The notes beneath the pieces are model-generated. The model worked only from the letters and a program-made list of their open reading frames with translations. It searched no databases and was not told the DNA's origin. The position numbers were made by a program, and so were the translations under genes. DNA of 64,000 nt from Brevibacillus laterosporus LMG 15441 (lineage in GTDB: Bacteria > Bacillota > Bacilli > Brevibacillales > Brevibacillaceae). The DNA is taken from positions 274,501-338,500 of the forward strand of contig NZ_CP007806.1 of the NCBI RefSeq assembly GCF_000219535.2, in the 5' to 3' direction. Position 1 is the stretch's first letter. Each line of letters begins with the position of its first letter. Shown piece after piece: positions 54,651 through 63,985 of the stretch.

Positions 54651-54679
54651 TGGAGAGTCTTTCTTCTTTTTACTACAAT
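54651..54679 (+). promoter_or_regulatory. Predicted promoter of the 30-residue ORF
   Basis: -35 TGGAGA (54651-54656), 17-nt spacer, -10 TACAAT (54674-54679). The -10 and spacer are the same as in the DUF418 promoter. Confidence 0.55.
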
Positions 54680-54726
54680 CAAGACAAGAGATAAGAAACG
54701 AACCAACCACTGAGGAGATGACAGAC

Positions 54727-54819
54727 ATGAGAATGATGAAGAAATCAATTGAGATCGTAATGGCGATAGTAGAAGTTTTGTTTAATGGAAAGCAAGTTGT
54801 TTTAGAGCTTAATAAATAA
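54727..54819 (+). CDS. 30-residue peptide, possible BceR-type regulon member
   Basis: Short ORF with AGGAG 9 nt before its ATG, a predicted promoter with BceR-type operator upstream and a terminator downstream, so it looks like a complete small transcription unit. The peptide opens with MRMMKK, has a short hydrophobic stretch (IVMAIVEVLF) and ends in a polar tail. It is not a typical membrane helix. No family is recognised. Confidence 0.5.
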   Translation: MRMMKKSIEIVMAIVEVLFNGKQVVLELNK

Positions 54820-54878
54820 GAGAGTTTGTAACCTAGAATATTTTCATGTAAATGAAGTTCATAGATGTACATTTGGTC

Positions 54879-54912
54879 AAGACCTTCTCCTCACATAAGA
54901 TGGTCTTTTTTT
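54879..54912 (+). terminator. Terminator of the small-peptide unit
   Basis: AAGACC/GGTCTT stem (54879-54884 with 54902-54907) followed by a T-run. The stem is short. Confidence 0.65.
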
Positions 54913-55103
54913 ATGTTTTCATGCATGAAAGATAGTAAATTACAACAGTCCCATCATGAATCAATTATATCTCTATCTAGGATCGTTGCATTTGATCAAA
55001 AGTTATCATTTTAAAAACAGACATATGGATATCGAATGTTTGGAAAGGTAAGATTCGTATGATATGATTAGCTGGAAATGAAAAAAGCATAGGAGGTTAC
55101 TAA

Positions 55104-55457
55104 ATGAGGTATGAAGCTATGTTGGCATCGCATGTAGGTGGCTGGGAAGCTGCACTTGTATTATTAATTCTTGCCTATGTATTTTACAGATTAGATAAAA
55201 ACAAAATTGCGAAAATCCTACATATGATACTGCGACTTATGTACATCATAATCGTTGTATTTGGAGCTATGCTCTTATTCAAGTTTTATCTGAGCGACAT
55301 CCGATTCATCATAAAAGGCCTTTTGGGTGTCTGTACCATCGGCTTGATGGAGATGGCACTGGTACGTGCAGATAAACACAAGCCGAACTTTATTTTCTTT
55401 GTTGGCTCATTAGTATTGCTAGTGATTGTAGTGCTAATTGGATACAGAGTGATCTAG
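55104..55457 (+). CDS. yisL: YisL-family (DUF1516) membrane protein
   Basis: 117 residues, four hydrophobic helices covering almost the whole chain. The opening with SHVGGWEAALVLLILAYV and KILHMILRLMYIIIVVFGA matches the YisL/DUF1516 family. The ATG follows AGGAGG. Function unknown. Monocistronic with its own terminator. Confidence 0.9.
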   Translation: MRYEAMLASHVGGWEAALVLLILAYVFYRLDKNKIAKILHMILRLMYIIIVVFGAMLLFKFYLSDIRFIIKGLLGVCTIGLMEMALVRADKHKPNFIFFVGSLVLLVIVVLIGYRVI

Positions 55458-55481
55458 TAGTAAGAAAATCTATAACTGTTG

Positions 55482-55523
55482 AAAAAGAGATGGACCCTTG
55501 TGTGAGAGGGAACATCTTTTTTT
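55482..55523 (+). terminator. Terminator of yisL
   Basis: AAAAGAGATG pairs with CATCTTTTTT (one G-T pair), with an inner CCCT/AGGG pairing and a seven-T tail. Confidence 0.85.
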
Positions 55524-55776
55524 GCTTATAATAGGGTTTTTTTATTAACTTTTTGAACAAAACATGCAATTGTTCTTATTTTTTTGACGTAGACATCTTG
55601 TTTTTTATTTGAAACTCTTTTATGTTTTAAAATGACAAATTTTCTATTACGTAGGTTTCTAAAAGATTCAAATTATTATTTTTTGGTTCCTTACATAGTA
55701 GGTTTGTCCAATAGGCATACTTCAAATAACCAAGTCAGCTATGAAAATGGGGTTTTGAAGTAAAGGAGGTTCGTAC
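55524..55776 (+). promoter_or_regulatory. Upstream region of the PTS gene
   Basis: AT-rich leader with no ORF. A perfect 9-bp inverted repeat TACTTCAAA/TTTGAAGTA (55718-55726 with 55754-55762) ends just before AAAGGAGG of the PTS gene. A TTGACG at 55584 may be a -35, but the -10 is unclear. No RAT-type antiterminator or NagR/DasR box was recognised. Confidence 0.4.
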
Positions 55777-57804
55777 ATGTTCAAAAAGATCTTCGGGGTG
55801 TTGCAACAGGTAGGTAAGGCACTTATGCTTCCAGTTGCCATCCTACCAGCCGCAGGGATTCTCCTAGCATTCGGTAATGCTTTGCAAAATCCGGCCTTGC
55901 TGGAGCAATTACCATTTTTATCAGGACCAGCGATTCAATTAGTCGCAAAAGTTATGGAAGAGGCTGGCTCCATTATTTTTGGAAACCTAGCGCTCTTATT
56001 TGCAGTTGGGGTAGCCATTGGATTAGCAGGTGGTGAAGGGGTAGCTGGGCTAGCTGCAATCATTGGTTTCTTAATTATGAATCAGGTTATGGGTGTCTTC
56101 CTTGGTGTAACTGCCGAAATGGCGCAGAATGATAAAGCCTACGCAATGGTGCTTGGAATCCCTACCCTACAAACAGGTGTTTTCGGTGGGATTATTATGG
56201 GGGTTATAGCGGCTAATCTGTACCGGAAGTTTTATAACATAGAATTACCGCCGTTCTTAGGCTTCTTTGCGGGAAAACGATTCGTACCGATCGTTACAGC
56301 GGTCGCTGCTTTAATAACAGGTCTTGTACTCATCTTTATTTGGCCGCCAATTCAATCAGCTCTTAATGCATTCTCACATGTGATGTTGGATTCCAATCCA
56401 ACCGTGGCTGCATTTGTTTTTGGTCTTATCGAACGTTCTCTTATTCCGTTTGGTTTGCATCATATCTTCTATTCACCATTCTGGTTTGAGTTTGGAGAGT
56501 ACGTAAACAAAGCTGGACAACTTGTTCGCGGAGATCAAGCGATCTTCTTTGCTCAGGTGAAGGATAATGTACAGTTAACAGCAGGAACATTTATGACAGG
56601 GAAGTATCCGTTTATGATGTTCGGATTGCCAGCGGCGGCTTTGGCCATTTATCATACCGCACGTCCTGAACACAAAAAGATGGTAGCCGGGATTATGGGA
56701 TCGGCTGCGCTTACTGCCTTTTTGACAGGGATTACAGAGCCAATTGAATTCTCATTTTTATTCGTAGCACCAGTATTGTTTGCTATTCACGCAGTTTTTG
56801 CGGGGCTTTCCTTTATGGTCATGCAAATCCTCAATGTAAAAATTGGAATGACCTTCTCTGGCGGAATTATTGACTACTTGCTATTTGGGGTGTTACCAAA
56901 CAAAACACAATGGTGGTTAGTGATTCCAGTAGGCTTGGTGCTTGCAGTTATCTATTATTTTGGCTTCCGTTTTGCTATTCTCAAGTGGAATCTAAAAACA
57001 CCTGGTCGCCAGGATGAGATAGAGACTCAGGCTAGTAATACCCAAACCTCTGGATTGGCCGCAGGTGTATTGGAAGCGTTGGGCGGTAGCGTTAATATTA
57101 GTAACCTAGATGCGTGTATTACTCGTTTGCGCGTATCTGTTAATGATAGTAAGCATGTAGATAAGGAACAATTAAAAAGGCTTGGTGCAGCAGGGGTTCT
57201 GGAGGTTGGAAACAATATTCAGGCGATCTTTGGACCAAAATCTGACCAATTGAAGGAACAGATCAAGGATGTAATGGCTGGGCGCACGCCGGTTGAGAAG
57301 CCTGCAAGTCAGCCAGCACCACAAGCTGTCTCTGAGCAGACAAGCACTGCTACGGTTTTTGTTTCACCATTAGAAGGTAAAATGCTAGAGCTAAAGGATG
57401 TACCTGATCAGGTCTTCTCTCAAAAGATGATGGGAGATGGTTTTGCTATTGAACCAACTAATGGAGAGGTTGTATCTCCTGTGGATGGAACAATTGTTAC
57501 CTTCTTCCCAACTAAGCATGCGATTGGTATTGCTGCAAATGATGGACGTGAAATTCTGATTCACTTTGGAATTGATACGGTGAAGCTAGAGGGTGAGGGC
57601 TTTGAAGCTCTAGCTCAAGAAGGAGACAAGGTTACAGCAGGACAGCCATTACTGCGTGTTCAACTAGCAGAGGTAGCGGAAAAAGTACCTTCTGTGATTA
57701 CACCAATTATTTTTACCAACTTGCAAGAAGGGGAGCAAGTTATTGTTAAACCGGGCGCTTTGGTAAAACGTGGGGAAAAAAATATCATTTCCATTGAGAA
57801 ATAA
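55777..57804 (+). CDS. nagE: PTS system EIICBA, N-acetylglucosamine type
   Basis: 675 residues in the order EIIC (1-400), EIIB (about 425-505), EIIA (about 520-675). EIIC has [19 protein letters not shown] has the phospho-Cys C447 in [13 protein letters not shown] has phospho-His H596 in [14 protein letters not shown]. The EIIC segment [19 protein letters not shown] is typical of GlcNAc-type (NagE/NagP) rather than glucose-type transporters. It imports and phosphorylates the sugar. No nag catabolic genes are adjacent. The ATG follows AAAGGAGG. Confidence 0.92.
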   Translation: MFKKIFGVLQQVGKALMLPVAILPAAGILLAFGNALQNPALLEQLPFLSGPAIQLVAKVMEEAGSIIFGNLALLFAVGVAIGLAGGEGVAGLAAIIGFLIMNQVMGVFLGVTAEMAQNDKAYAMVLGIPTLQTGVFGGIIMGVIAANLYRKFYNIELPPFLGFFAGKRFVPIVTAVAALITGLVLIFIWPPIQSALNAFSHVMLDSNPTVAAFVFGLIERSLIPFGLHHIFYSPFWFEFGEYVNKAGQLVRGDQAIFFAQVKDNVQLTAGTFMTGKYPFMMFGLPAAALAIYHTARPEHKKMVAGIMGSAALTAFLTGITEPIEFSFLFVAPVLFAIHAVFAGLSFMVMQILNVKIGMTFSGGIIDYLLFGVLPNKTQWWLVIPVGLVLAVIYYFGFRFAILKWNLKTPGRQDEIETQASNTQTSGLAAGVLEALGGSVNISNLDACITRLRVSVNDSKHVDKEQLKRLGAAGVLEVGNNIQAIFGPKSDQLKEQIKDVMAGRTPVEKPASQPAPQAVSEQTSTATVFVSPLEGKMLELKDVPDQVFSQKMMGDGFAIEPTNGEVVSPVDGTIVTFFPTKHAIGIAANDGREILIHFGIDTVKLEGEGFEALAQEGDKVTAGQPLLRVQLAEVAEKVPSVITPIIFTNLQEGEQVIVKPGALVKRGEKNIISIEK

Positions 57805-57819
57805 GCATCATCTATATGA

Positions 57820-57858
57820 AAAAAATCGGCAGAGTGATAAGAACTCTGCCGATTTTTT
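57820..57858. terminator. Bidirectional terminator
   Basis: 16-bp perfect stem AAAAAATCGGCAGAGT/ACTCTGCCGATTTTTT with a short loop, between convergent nagE and the kinase gene. Confidence 0.95.
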
Positions 57859-57869
57859 GTTTCGAGACA

Positions 57870-59297
57870 TTAGGTAAGTGGCTTGGGTAAACGTATAACA
57901 AAAACCGTTGCTTCGGTATCAGTGGAGGTAAGCTTGATTGTACCTCCGTGCTTGGTCACGATCCGCTTAGCAATAGATAAGCCAAGGCCTGTTCCTCCTT
58001 CACTAGCACGGGAGGAATCAGCCCGGACAAATGGTTCGAAAATATTTTCCTTAATATCTTCTGAAATTCCAATTCCATTGTCCGCAATCTTAATGACCAC
58101 ATAGTATTTTTCCTCTGACAATGATATACGCATGGTTGTTCCTACGGGATTGTACTTAATCGCATTCACCAATAAGTTACTTAATACACGAGTTAATTGA
58201 ATCCGATCAAAATATAGATAGATTTCTCGTTCCGGTATGTCTAATTGCAAATGAAATTGTTTATCCAGCATTTCTGTATAATGCAAAACAACCATATCAC
58301 GGATAAACTCTGTAATCTCTTCTAAACGTAAATGCAGTCGATAATCAGGAGCGTCTAATTTAAGTAGCTCAAACAGATTATTAATAAGGTGATTTACCCG
58401 GATTGATTTCTGATAGATATATTCTAGGTAGCGCTGTTTTCGTTCCTCATCCGTGGCCATTCCTTCCTTTAAGGCTTTAGCATATCCCTGAATGCTGGTG
58501 ATTGGTGTTTTTAAGTCATGGGAGATATCCATTAACATCCTCTGCTTACCCTTTTCTAGGATTTCATTTTCACGGCGTGTCTCTTCCAGTACATCCGCCA
58601 TATAGTTAAAGGTATCACGGATTTGTACAAATTCATGCTCAGCCTTTAGGTGAATACGGGTACTATAGTCTCCATCTGTCATTTTTTTCAACGCGTCTAA
58701 AATAATAATCAGCGGAGCTTTAATACGACGAGCTGTCCAGTAAATATACAGCACAATGAAAATCAGCATGATGAAACCAAACATGCCTAAATAAGTCATA
58801 AAGCTTTTCGCAAATGGGTCGAAAATATCGATCTGTTCAAAGTCCTTAGACACAAGGATATTGTTTCTGGGTATCTTTAATAATAAATACGGTGTTTTTG
58901 GATCAAGAGTATTCTGGTACATCGAGTAGTAATAGGGCTGTTGTTCATGATTTTGCAACAGATCGAATAACTGATTCTCGGAATAGGACTTATGATCATC
59001 TAGCTTGTTGCCGTATACCCGAACCAGTTGTTTATTGGCATTGAGGTGTTCCAACCAGCCTCCAATACTTGTTAATTGCGGAAGGAGCTCCTTACGTTGA
59101 TCCTCCTGCTTGTAATTAGAAGCCTCAATTTTTACATCAACAATATCCATACTTTCGATATGATTGAAGGTAGCATTGAGAAGATAGATAGCAAGTCCGA
59201 TTAGAACAACCAAAAGAAAAAAATTAAAAACAAAGTAATCAAGGATGAGAGAGGTATAGAGGCTACGCGATTTTTTAGGCTTCAACCATTTTTTCAA
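57870..59297 (-). CDS. Sensor histidine kinase (second two-component system)
   Basis: 475 residues; TTG start (59297) inside the end of the response regulator gene, with only a weak GGGG ribosome site. Two membrane helices (about 20-42 and 170-190) flank an extracellular sensor of about 130 residues. HAMP, HisKA with ISHDLKTPITS near residue 260, and HATPase_c with NLLVNAIKYNPVGTT and GGTGLGLSIAKRI follow. The signal is unknown. Overlap of 23 nt with the regulator indicates coupled expression. Confidence 0.94.
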   Translation of the reverse strand: MKKWLKPKKSRSLYTSLILDYFVFNFFLLVVLIGLAIYLLNATFNHIESMDIVDVKIEASNYKQEDQRKELLPQLTSIGGWLEHLNANKQLVRVYGNKLDDHKSYSENQLFDLLQNHEQQPYYYSMYQNTLDPKTPYLLLKIPRNNILVSKDFEQIDIFDPFAKSFMTYLGMFGFIMLIFIVLYIYWTARRIKAPLIIILDALKKMTDGDYSTRIHLKAEHEFVQIRDTFNYMADVLEETRRENEILEKGKQRMLMDISHDLKTPITSIQGYAKALKEGMATDEERKQRYLEYIYQKSIRVNHLINNLFELLKLDAPDYRLHLRLEEITEFIRDMVVLHYTEMLDKQFHLQLDIPEREIYLYFDRIQLTRVLSNLLVNAIKYNPVGTTMRISLSEEKYYVVIKIADNGIGISEDIKENIFEPFVRADSSRASEGGTGLGLSIAKRIVTKHGGTIKLTSTDTEATVFVIRLPKPLT

Positions 59298-59991
59298 ATT
59301 TATACCCCAATCCTCGAATGGTTTTTATATAAGTGGGTTGTTTCGGATCATCCTCGATTTTTTCACGTAATTTGCTAATGTGCACCATGATGGTATTATC
59401 ATCATTGGCATAGAAGTCGCCCCATACCGCTTCATAAATTTTCTTTTTGGTAAAAACCTGACCGGCATTAACCATCAAGAGTTCTAGTATTTTGTATTCG
59501 ATAGAAGTCAGTGAAATAGCTTCCTCATTTCGATAGACGAGACAGCTCGCTTTATCTAGGATCATCTCCCCAATTTTAATAAGCTGCTCCTCTGGGTTAA
59601 TAGGAGCTTCCACCGTAAGGGTAAATTCATGAACACGGCGAAGAAGAGCCTGAATCCGTGCAATCACTTCCAAAGGATTAAACGGTTTTGTGATATAGTC
59701 ATCTGCCCCAAGCCCTAAACCTAAGATCACATCATGATCCTGCGTGCGTGCTGATAAAAACATGACGGGAATATTATAGGCTTGCCTGATCTCCTTAATA
59801 AGCTGAAAACCATCTTTTCCAGGCATCATAATATCAAGGATGACCAAATCCACTTTCTTTTGAGCCAGAACTGGTAAAACGCTATCTCCATTATGAACTT
59901 CTATGACATGAAAATCTTCCTTCTCAAGATAGAGCGTTAAAAGTTCAACAATCTCTCTCTCATCATCGGCGATTAATATGGTATATGACAC
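59275..59991 (-). CDS. OmpR-family response regulator
   Basis: 238 residues; GTG start after GGAGGAGAAAG. Receiver (1-120) with D9/D10, phospho-acceptor D53 in VILDIMMPGKDG and Lys in YITKPFNP; winged helix (about 140-235) ending in IRGLGYKF. The partner is the kinase overlapping its 3' end. Confidence 0.95.
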   Translation of the reverse strand: MSYTILIADDEREIVELLTLYLEKEDFHVIEVHNGDSVLPVLAQKKVDLVILDIMMPGKDGFQLIKEIRQAYNIPVMFLSARTQDHDVILGLGLGADDYITKPFNPLEVIARIQALLRRVHEFTLTVEAPINPEEQLIKIGEMILDKASCLVYRNEEAISLTSIEYKILELLMVNAGQVFTKKKIYEAVWGDFYANDDNTIMVHISKLREKIEDDPKQPTYIKTIRGLGYKFEKMVEA

Positions 59992-60309
59992 GCTTTCTCC
60001 TCCGTTCTTTTCCTAAGCAAAACGTTACATTTAGAGTAACACGGACAAAAGACTTAGATGTTACATTTTAATCAAAAAATCAAGCATGTTTTATAATAGC
60101 TAATTCTACTATTTACATATTATGGGGAAATGATTATTCTTTTGGTGAAGAAGGCTATTAGTCAAATTAAGATAACCTTTAGCTTGGGATAAGGAGAATA
60201 AAAGGTTTTTCCACTATAATATAAACAAGTAAGCATCATTTAATTTTTGAGGTTTATGCAGATGGATATGAGATAATAAAATCTACCTGCAAAAAAGGGA
60301 GGTCATATA
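59992..60309. promoter_or_regulatory. Divergent intergenic region, two-component operon versus DUF1189 gene
   Basis: 318 nt with no gene. It carries two direct copies of GTTACATTT (60024-60032 and 60060-60068) upstream of the regulator gene, possible autoregulatory half-sites. A TATAAT at 60215-60220 may serve the DUF1189 gene but lacks a clear -35. Confidence 0.4.
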
Positions 60310-61056
60310 TTGTTTGAATCATTGAAAATTAGTTTGTTAAAGCCAAATAACCTAGGCCAGCTTGTAAACAAGAAAGCTGGGGTCGTATTTGGATTTATCC
60401 TGTTTCTTGCCTTACTGATTAGCGTGTTTGTTTTTTCTAGTTTTTATCAGACATCAAGCATGTTTTTAAAAGAGGCACAGGCTGTACTAAACAGCACACC
60501 GGATTTTACCTTTAAAGATGATGTGTTAAACATGCAGACTGATCAGCCGATTTATTCGCCTAACAAAATGTTTATCTTTGACCCTAACAATCAAGTAAAA
60601 GCAGAGAATTATCCCAAAGGTTCGTATGTAGTTATTTTTGGGAAGGTAAAGGCAACATTTATGGAAAAGGGTGTTGTTGTACGCGAAACAAATTATATGA
60701 ATTCTGGTTTACGTGACATAAGCAAGCAAGAATTTACGGAACTAGTTGATTGGCTTATAACCAAGGAAACGACAATCTGGGCCACTATATTTGCAGGTAT
60801 CTTTATTTACATGATTTTTAGCACGATGTTTACTGCATTTATTCTTGGTATTTTGGCATACATTATCAGCAATCTTCAGAAAAAGGAATTAACATTTGGT
60901 CAAGCGTTTAAACTAGCGATCTTCAGTCTGACAGTACCTTTCCTAATTAAAGGGATTCTAGTGTTAGCTGCATGGCCTGTTCCTATTGGCCCGATCACCT
61001 GGGGGTTAGGTGCTGTTTACGTTGTCATGGCTGTGCGGAACATAAAAACAAGCTGA
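60310..61056 (+). CDS. DUF1189 membrane protein
   Basis: 248 residues; TTG start 7 nt after AGGGAGG. One N-terminal membrane helix (about 25-48), an extracellular region of about 100 residues, then three or four helices. The pattern (PNNLGQLVNKKAGVVFGFIL, C-terminal FKLAIFSLTVPFLIKG) fits DUF1189, a family of unknown function that is frequent in spore formers. Confidence 0.85.
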   Translation: MFESLKISLLKPNNLGQLVNKKAGVVFGFILFLALLISVFVFSSFYQTSSMFLKEAQAVLNSTPDFTFKDDVLNMQTDQPIYSPNKMFIFDPNNQVKAENYPKGSYVVIFGKVKATFMEKGVVVRETNYMNSGLRDISKQEFTELVDWLITKETTIWATIFAGIFIYMIFSTMFTAFILGILAYIISNLQKKELTFGQAFKLAIFSLTVPFLIKGILVLAAWPVPIGPITWGLGAVYVVMAVRNIKTS

Positions 61057-61116
61057 TGTAGGGCTACATACCATTGTATAATGGATAATAGTAGAAAGCC
61101 GAGGAGGAAAAACACC

Positions 61117-61803
61117 ATGTCGCAGGTACAAGTCAGAATTCTTTCTGTAAATGTAGGACAACCTCAAGTTCTTCCTTATAAAGGAAAAGAGGTAGTAACA
61201 AGCATATGTAAACAACCAGTAACAGGGCCTCTCTATCTTTCGAAAACCCAATTACAGGGGGACGCTCAAGCCGATTTGAAGTATCATGGCGGGGTAGATA
61301 AAGCCGTATGCGTTTATGCATCCGAGCACTATCCTTATTGGGAGAAGGCACTGGGTAAGGCATTGCCGGCCTCTGCCTTTGGAGAAAACTTAACCATAGA
61401 AGGATTGCTTGAGGATGAGGTTTGTATTGGGGATATTTACCGGATTGGTGGTGCTGTGGTACAAGTCACTCAGCCAAGACAGCCATGTCATAAATTAGCA
61501 AAGCGCTATGATGTAATTGATCTGGCGGTACAAGTACAGAATACAGGCTATACGGGTTTTTATCTGCGGGTTTTACAAGAGGGAGAGATTTCACAAGAAG
61601 ACACGATGACATTGGTTGAAAAAGATCCTGATGGCATTTCGATTGCATTTGCTAATCAAATCATGCACCACGATAAAAAGAATAAACAAGCGATAAAGCA
61701 AATTTTGAAGGTAGAAGCATTATCTGCTAGTTGGCGTCAAAGCTTTATGAAACGATTAGGAGACGAGGAAATAGATACATCTCTACGCCTACAAGGCTCT
61801 TAA
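61117..61803 (+). CDS. MOSC-domain protein (YiiM-like)
   Basis: 228 residues from ATG 61117 (GAGGAGG box). MOSC fold with LQGDAQADLKYHGGVDKAVCVY near residue 45 and VTQPRQPCHKLAKR near residue 125, where the Cys is the conserved MOSC cysteine. A 3-alpha tail follows. YiiM-type proteins bind molybdenum cofactor and reduce N-hydroxylated compounds. The link to the molybdopterin oxidoreductase at the other end of the window is only thematic. Confidence 0.9.
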   Translation: MSQVQVRILSVNVGQPQVLPYKGKEVVTSICKQPVTGPLYLSKTQLQGDAQADLKYHGGVDKAVCVYASEHYPYWEKALGKALPASAFGENLTIEGLLEDEVCIGDIYRIGGAVVQVTQPRQPCHKLAKRYDVIDLAVQVQNTGYTGFYLRVLQEGEISQEDTMTLVEKDPDGISIAFANQIMHHDKKNKQAIKQILKVEALSASWRQSFMKRLGDEEIDTSLRLQGS

Positions 61804-61815
61804 TGAATCCAAAGT

Positions 61816-61849
61816 AAAAAATCCAGGGTGATTGTACCCTGGATTTTTT
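61816..61849. terminator. Terminator after the MOSC gene
   Basis: 14-bp perfect stem AAAAAATCCAGGGT/ACCCTGGATTTTTT with a 6-nt loop; works in both directions. Confidence 0.95.
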
Positions 61850-61954
61850 GTTATACATAAATAAACATGCTTGATTATTTTCGTTACAAAACACTTCTAG
61901 ACGTTGCTGTGTGCCTATGATCAGTCAAGGTTATACTTTTGCAATCTATATTAC

Positions 61955-62047
61955 CTACCTATTGCAACAACAGCAAGCAATAATTACCAATAGAATAAAT
62001 AGAACCAAGATAATTTCAAAGTTGTTTGATCCGTTGAAAATACTCAT
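61955..62047 (-). CDS. YjcZ-like small sporulation-type membrane peptide
   Basis: 30-residue ORF on the minus strand with GGGAGGG 8 nt before ATG. An N-terminal polar segment (MSIFNGSNNF) leads to one hydrophobic helix, then four consecutive Cys and a short NR tail. The FEIILVLFILLVIIA helix resembles YjcZ-family sporulation peptides; the Cys4 end is unusual. Family call is from recall. Confidence 0.6.
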   Translation of the reverse strand: MSIFNGSNNFEIILVLFILLVIIACCCCNR

Positions 62048-62135
62048 GGTCTAATCCCTCCCAATAAGATGTACTTTATCCTATGTTTCCATAAATAAAG
62101 TGCTTGGGTAGGGGCCTCACTGCTGAAAAAATGGA

Positions 62136-62357
62136 CTATTCTTGATAATGGTGTCCTTCATTGTTGTTTATCCAAATGATAAATAGGATGAAATAAAAGG
62201 GAACGCCAGATGTGTTATAGACAAAGAAGATATTCATAATATCTTGGGATGATGCGCTTCCGCTGGTATAGGCCACAAATCCAATAGTAAGGACAGCCAA
62301 TGTATTTATGATAAGAGCCAATAGTAGAAATAGTCCGGCGATTTTCTTTCTATTCAT
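62136..62357 (-). CDS. Small two-helix membrane protein, unknown function
   Basis: 73 residues with ATG after AAGGGGAG. Two hydrophobic helices (about 6-30 and 42-62) and a polar C-terminal tail containing NNNEGHHYQ. No family recognised. It lies upstream of, and in the same orientation as, the YjcZ-like peptide, so the two may be co-transcribed. Confidence 0.65.
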   Translation of the reverse strand: MNRKKIAGLFLLLALIINTLAVLTIGFVAYTSGSASSQDIMNIFFVYNTSGVPFYFILFIIWINNNEGHHYQE

Positions 62358-62485
62358 TGCTACACTCCCCTTCTTTCTATACGAAGTAGTGATAAGAATT
62401 TATTCCCATTTTAGTATAGCCCATTTATGTTAGGGAAACAACAAACAGAAATCCCTTTTTGTGAATAGGATGAAGGCGTGGGCTA

Positions 62486-62513
62486 TTTACATTTCAAATG
62501 AGGTGTTTATAAT
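62486..62513 (+). promoter_or_regulatory. Promoter of mntH
   Basis: -35 TTTACA (62486-62491), 16-nt spacer, perfect -10 TATAAT (62508-62513). An AT-rich palindrome TTATAATAATTATTA (62507-62521) overlaps the -10 and is one base from a PerR/Fur-type box. Confidence 0.75.
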
Positions 62514-62525
62514 AATTATTACAAA

Positions 62526-62541
62526 GTTTCCTTAGTGCAAA
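62526..62541. promoter_or_regulatory. MntR operator of mntH
   Basis: GTTTCCTTAGTGCAAA reads on the minus strand as TTTGCACTAAGGAAAC, matching the B. subtilis MntR site TTTGCCTTAAGGAAAC at 14 of 16 positions. It lies just after the predicted transcription start, so manganese-MntR should repress mntH. Confidence 0.8.
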
Positions 62542-62626
62542 AAAGGCGGTTGTTAAGGGAAAAGGGAAGACAGCATAACAAGTACATGTAAATAAAAGAG
62601 GTAAGCTGGGAAGGGAGTGATCTCAA

Positions 62627-63985
62627 ATGACTGATCAACATCACGAAGCGGTAGCATCAGAGCAGGGAAAAGGATGGAGAAAAGGGATTACCCAGCCTTC
62701 CTTACAAGAAGTGCACAGTTCCATGCGTGTACCCAAAAATGCGTCCAAATTTCGTAAATTTTTAGCTTTTGCGGGACCAGGTTATCTGGTTGCTGTAGGA
62801 TATATGGACCCTGGAAATTGGGCGACTGATTTGGCGGGAGGTTCCCAGTTCGGTTATACGCTATTGTCGGTGATTCTTCTTTCTAATATTATGGCAATGT
62901 TTTTACAAGCCCTCGCAGGAAAGCTGGGAATCGTAACAGGTCGGGACTTAGCTCAGGCTTGCCGGGATCACTATTCCAAGCCAGTAGCAATGGTCTTATG
63001 GGTTCTGTGCGAGATCGCCATTGCAGCTTGTGATTTAGCAGAGGTGATTGGATCAGCAATTGCATTGAATTTGCTATTTGGCATTCCGTTATTGTATGGG
63101 GTGTTGATTACTGCTATTGATGTGCTGTTAGTATTGTTTTTACAAAATAAAGGATTCCGTTATATAGAAGCTATTGTTATTGCGTTGATCGGTACCATTG
63201 GGGTGTGCTTCGGAGTTGAGATCCTATTGGCTCAGCCTCAAATCAGCGAGATCATGCAAGGATTTATCCCGCGTACGGAAGTCGTAACAAATCCTGCGAT
63301 GCTCTATATCGCGATTGGGATTATTGGTGCAACTGTCATGCCGCATAATCTGTATCTGCACTCCTCTATTGTCCAAACTCGTGACTTCGAACGGACGCAG
63401 ACTGGTAAGCGGGAAGCGATTCAATATGCTCGTTTGGACTCAACGATTGCTTTATTCTTTGCCTTGTTTATCAATGCATCTATCTTGATTTTGTCAGCCT
63501 CTACGTTTCACCAGGCTGGCATGACAGATATAGCTGAGATTGGTGACGCTTATTATTTGCTGACTCCTGTGCTTGGAACAACAGCAGCGAGTATCCTGTT
63601 TGGGGTAGCCTTGCTAGCTTCTGGTCAAAATTCTACTTTAACGGGTACATTGGCTGGTCAGATTGTCATGGAGGGTTTTATTCATTTTCGCATAACACCG
63701 TGGCTGCGACGTTTAATTACTCGTCTGATTGCGATTGTTCCGACGGTGATTGTTACAGCCCTATACGGAGAAAAGGGAACCACAGAATTACTCATATTAA
63801 GTCAAGTCATTTTGTCGATTCAGCTCCCCTTTGCGATTGTTCCTCTTGTGCAATTTACCAGTAGCAAGGCTAAAATGGGTGAGTTTGTTAATAAGAAGTG
63901 GGTTACTGCTATTGCGTGGCTGATAAGTGGTGTCATTATTGCGTTAAATATATTTTTGATCTATCAAACTGTTACGCAGTTGTAG
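62627..63985 (+). CDS. mntH: Nramp-family Mn2+/divalent metal transporter
   Basis: 452 residues, full length, about 11 membrane helices. Helix 1 has the metal-binding DPGNWATDL and helix 6 has MPHNLYLHS, both intact. A 45-residue polar N-terminal extension precedes helix 1. It uses proton symport to import Mn2+ (and Fe2+). ATG 62627 follows GAAGGGAG. The MntR box and promoter upstream support the assignment. Confidence 0.95.
   Translation: MTDQHHEAVASEQGKGWRKGITQPSLQEVHSSMRVPKNASKFRKFLAFAGPGYLVAVGYMDPGNWATDLAGGSQFGYTLLSVILLSNIMAMFLQALAGKLGIVTGRDLAQACRDHYSKPVAMVLWVLCEIAIAACDLAEVIGSAIALNLLFGIPLLYGVLITAIDVLLVLFLQNKGFRYIEAIVIALIGTIGVCFGVEILLAQPQISEIMQGFIPRTEVVTNPAMLYIAIGIIGATVMPHNLYLHSSIVQTRDFERTQTGKREAIQYARLDSTIALFFALFINASILILSASTFHQAGMTDIAEIGDAYYLLTPVLGTTAASILFGVALLASGQNSTLTGTLAGQIVMEGFIHFRITPWLRRLITRLIAIVPTVIVTALYGEKGTTELLILSQVILSIQLPFAIVPLVQFTSSKAKMGEFVNKKWVTAIAWLISGVIIALNIFLIYQTVTQL

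Noticed and set aside
54537-54872. 111-residue ORF on the minus strand in the dps-yisL gap
   Set aside because: It runs antisense through the plus-strand small ORF, promoter and terminator, has a poor ribosome site and no domain-like composition. The plus-strand signals explain the region better.
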